A stretch of 64,000 nt of DNA. Origin: Brevundimonas sp. GTDB lineage: Bacteria; Pseudomonadota; Alphaproteobacteria; Caulobacterales; Caulobacteraceae. The notes beneath the pieces were generated by a model that was not told where the DNA came from, did no database searches, and saw only the letters and a program-made list of their open reading frames with translations. Both the position numbers and the translations under genes were made by a program. The DNA is taken from NCBI RefSeq assembly GCF_029946145.1, contig NZ_JAQSDY010000027.1, positions 62,001 through 126,000 of the forward strand. Direction: 5' to 3'. Below, piece by piece: positions 63,799 to 64,000 of the stretch (positions are counted from its first letter, which is position 1; each line of letters begins with the position of its first letter).

Positions 63799-64000
63799 CT
63801 ATCGCGTCCTGTCCCGACCCGTCAGTTCGCCCAGCACCTCCTCCGTATCCTGCCCCAGTGCAGGCGGAGCCCGATCATAGGTGACCGGCGTCGCGGACAT
63901 CCGGATCGGCGAGGCCACGGTTCGCACCGGCCCGGACAGGTCCGCCCGCGCCTGCGTCACCTCAAGCCCGCGATGCTTCGCCTGCGGCTCGTCGAACACC
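63799..64000 (-). CDS. CaiB/BaiF family III CoA-transferase, C-terminal part
   Basis: The 3' end of a leftward gene that begins beyond the window. The roughly 66 visible residues match the C terminus of family III CoA transferases: FDEPQAKHRGLEV, SPIRMSATPVTYDRAPPALG, then QDTEEVLGELTG. The catalytic Asp is outside the window. It is a different gene from the racemase at 12541. Function is limited to the family. Confidence 0.8.
   Translation of the reverse strand, partial: VFDEPQAKHRGLEVTQARADLSGPVRTVASPIRMSATPVTYDRAPPALGQDTEEVLGELTGRDRTR

Overview
The window looks like a chromosome segment of a high-GC alphaproteobacterium, most likely Caulobacterales and possibly Brevundimonas. This is inferred from protein style and base composition; there is no rRNA or other taxonomic marker. 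Supporting signs are two TonB-dependent receptors each paired with a spinster-like MFS carrier, many acyl-CoA catabolic genes, a TPP-riboswitch-controlled thiC, a sucCD-sucAB locus whose E2 has two lipoyl domains, and palindromic intergenic repeats. No tRNA, rRNA, CRISPR array, integrase or intact insertion sequence was found.

Region 1 (1-25 kb) is a catabolic island. A six-gene operon (433-7874) encodes a crotonase, both acyl-CoA carboxylase subunits, a tandem NTF2-like protein, an old-yellow-enzyme reductase and an MFS carrier. Facing it is a TonB-dependent receptor. Next come a kinase-fold phosphotransferase with an SDR, an alpha-methylacyl-CoA racemase, an acyl-CoA dehydrogenase/quinone-oxidoreductase/SDR operon, and a convergent acyl-CoA dehydrogenase/FadJ-like/thiolase operon. 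A further SDR, a two-gene hotdog-fold hydratase unit, a ferredoxin-reductase-like flavoprotein and a MerR regulator complete it. A carboxylase together with an alpha-methyl racemase suggests breakdown of a methyl-branched (isoprenoid-like) acid. Similar imperfect palindromes in several of its promoters suggest one common regulator encoded elsewhere.

Region 2 (25-39.9 kb) is mixed housekeeping and accessory. It holds a P1-family peptidase whose 3' end runs into a decayed IS6-family transposase, an acyl-CoA dehydrogenase, a stand-alone Lrp effector domain, an alpha/beta hydrolase, a 41-residue Cys/His protein, a KDPG-type aldolase and an M16 peptidase. A five-gene leftward operon follows (D-cysteine desulfhydrase, Asp/Glu racemase, a membrane protein, nucleoside hydrolase, ribokinase). 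Then come a BLUF photoreceptor facing a TetR regulator and a TIGR02587/TIGR02588 membrane pair.

Region 3 (39.9-50.9 kb) starts with the TPP riboswitch and thiC. Directly behind thiC is an A+T-richer gene for an ATPase-TIR protein, the best candidate in the window for an anti-phage or immune-like function. A DsbA/FrnE-type protein, small proteins, several palindromic repeats, a DUF2461 protein and a module of carotenoid oxygenase, two DUF2141 proteins and a LytTR regulator follow.

Region 4 (50-64 kb) has a TetR/TonB-receptor/MFS uptake locus and then the TCA segment sucC, an exported hypothetical, sucD, sucA, sucB. It ends with a VapBC toxin-antitoxin pair with a clear operator, a DUF2007 gene interrupted by an amber codon, 9-bp tandem repeats, and the 3' end of a CoA-transferase gene.
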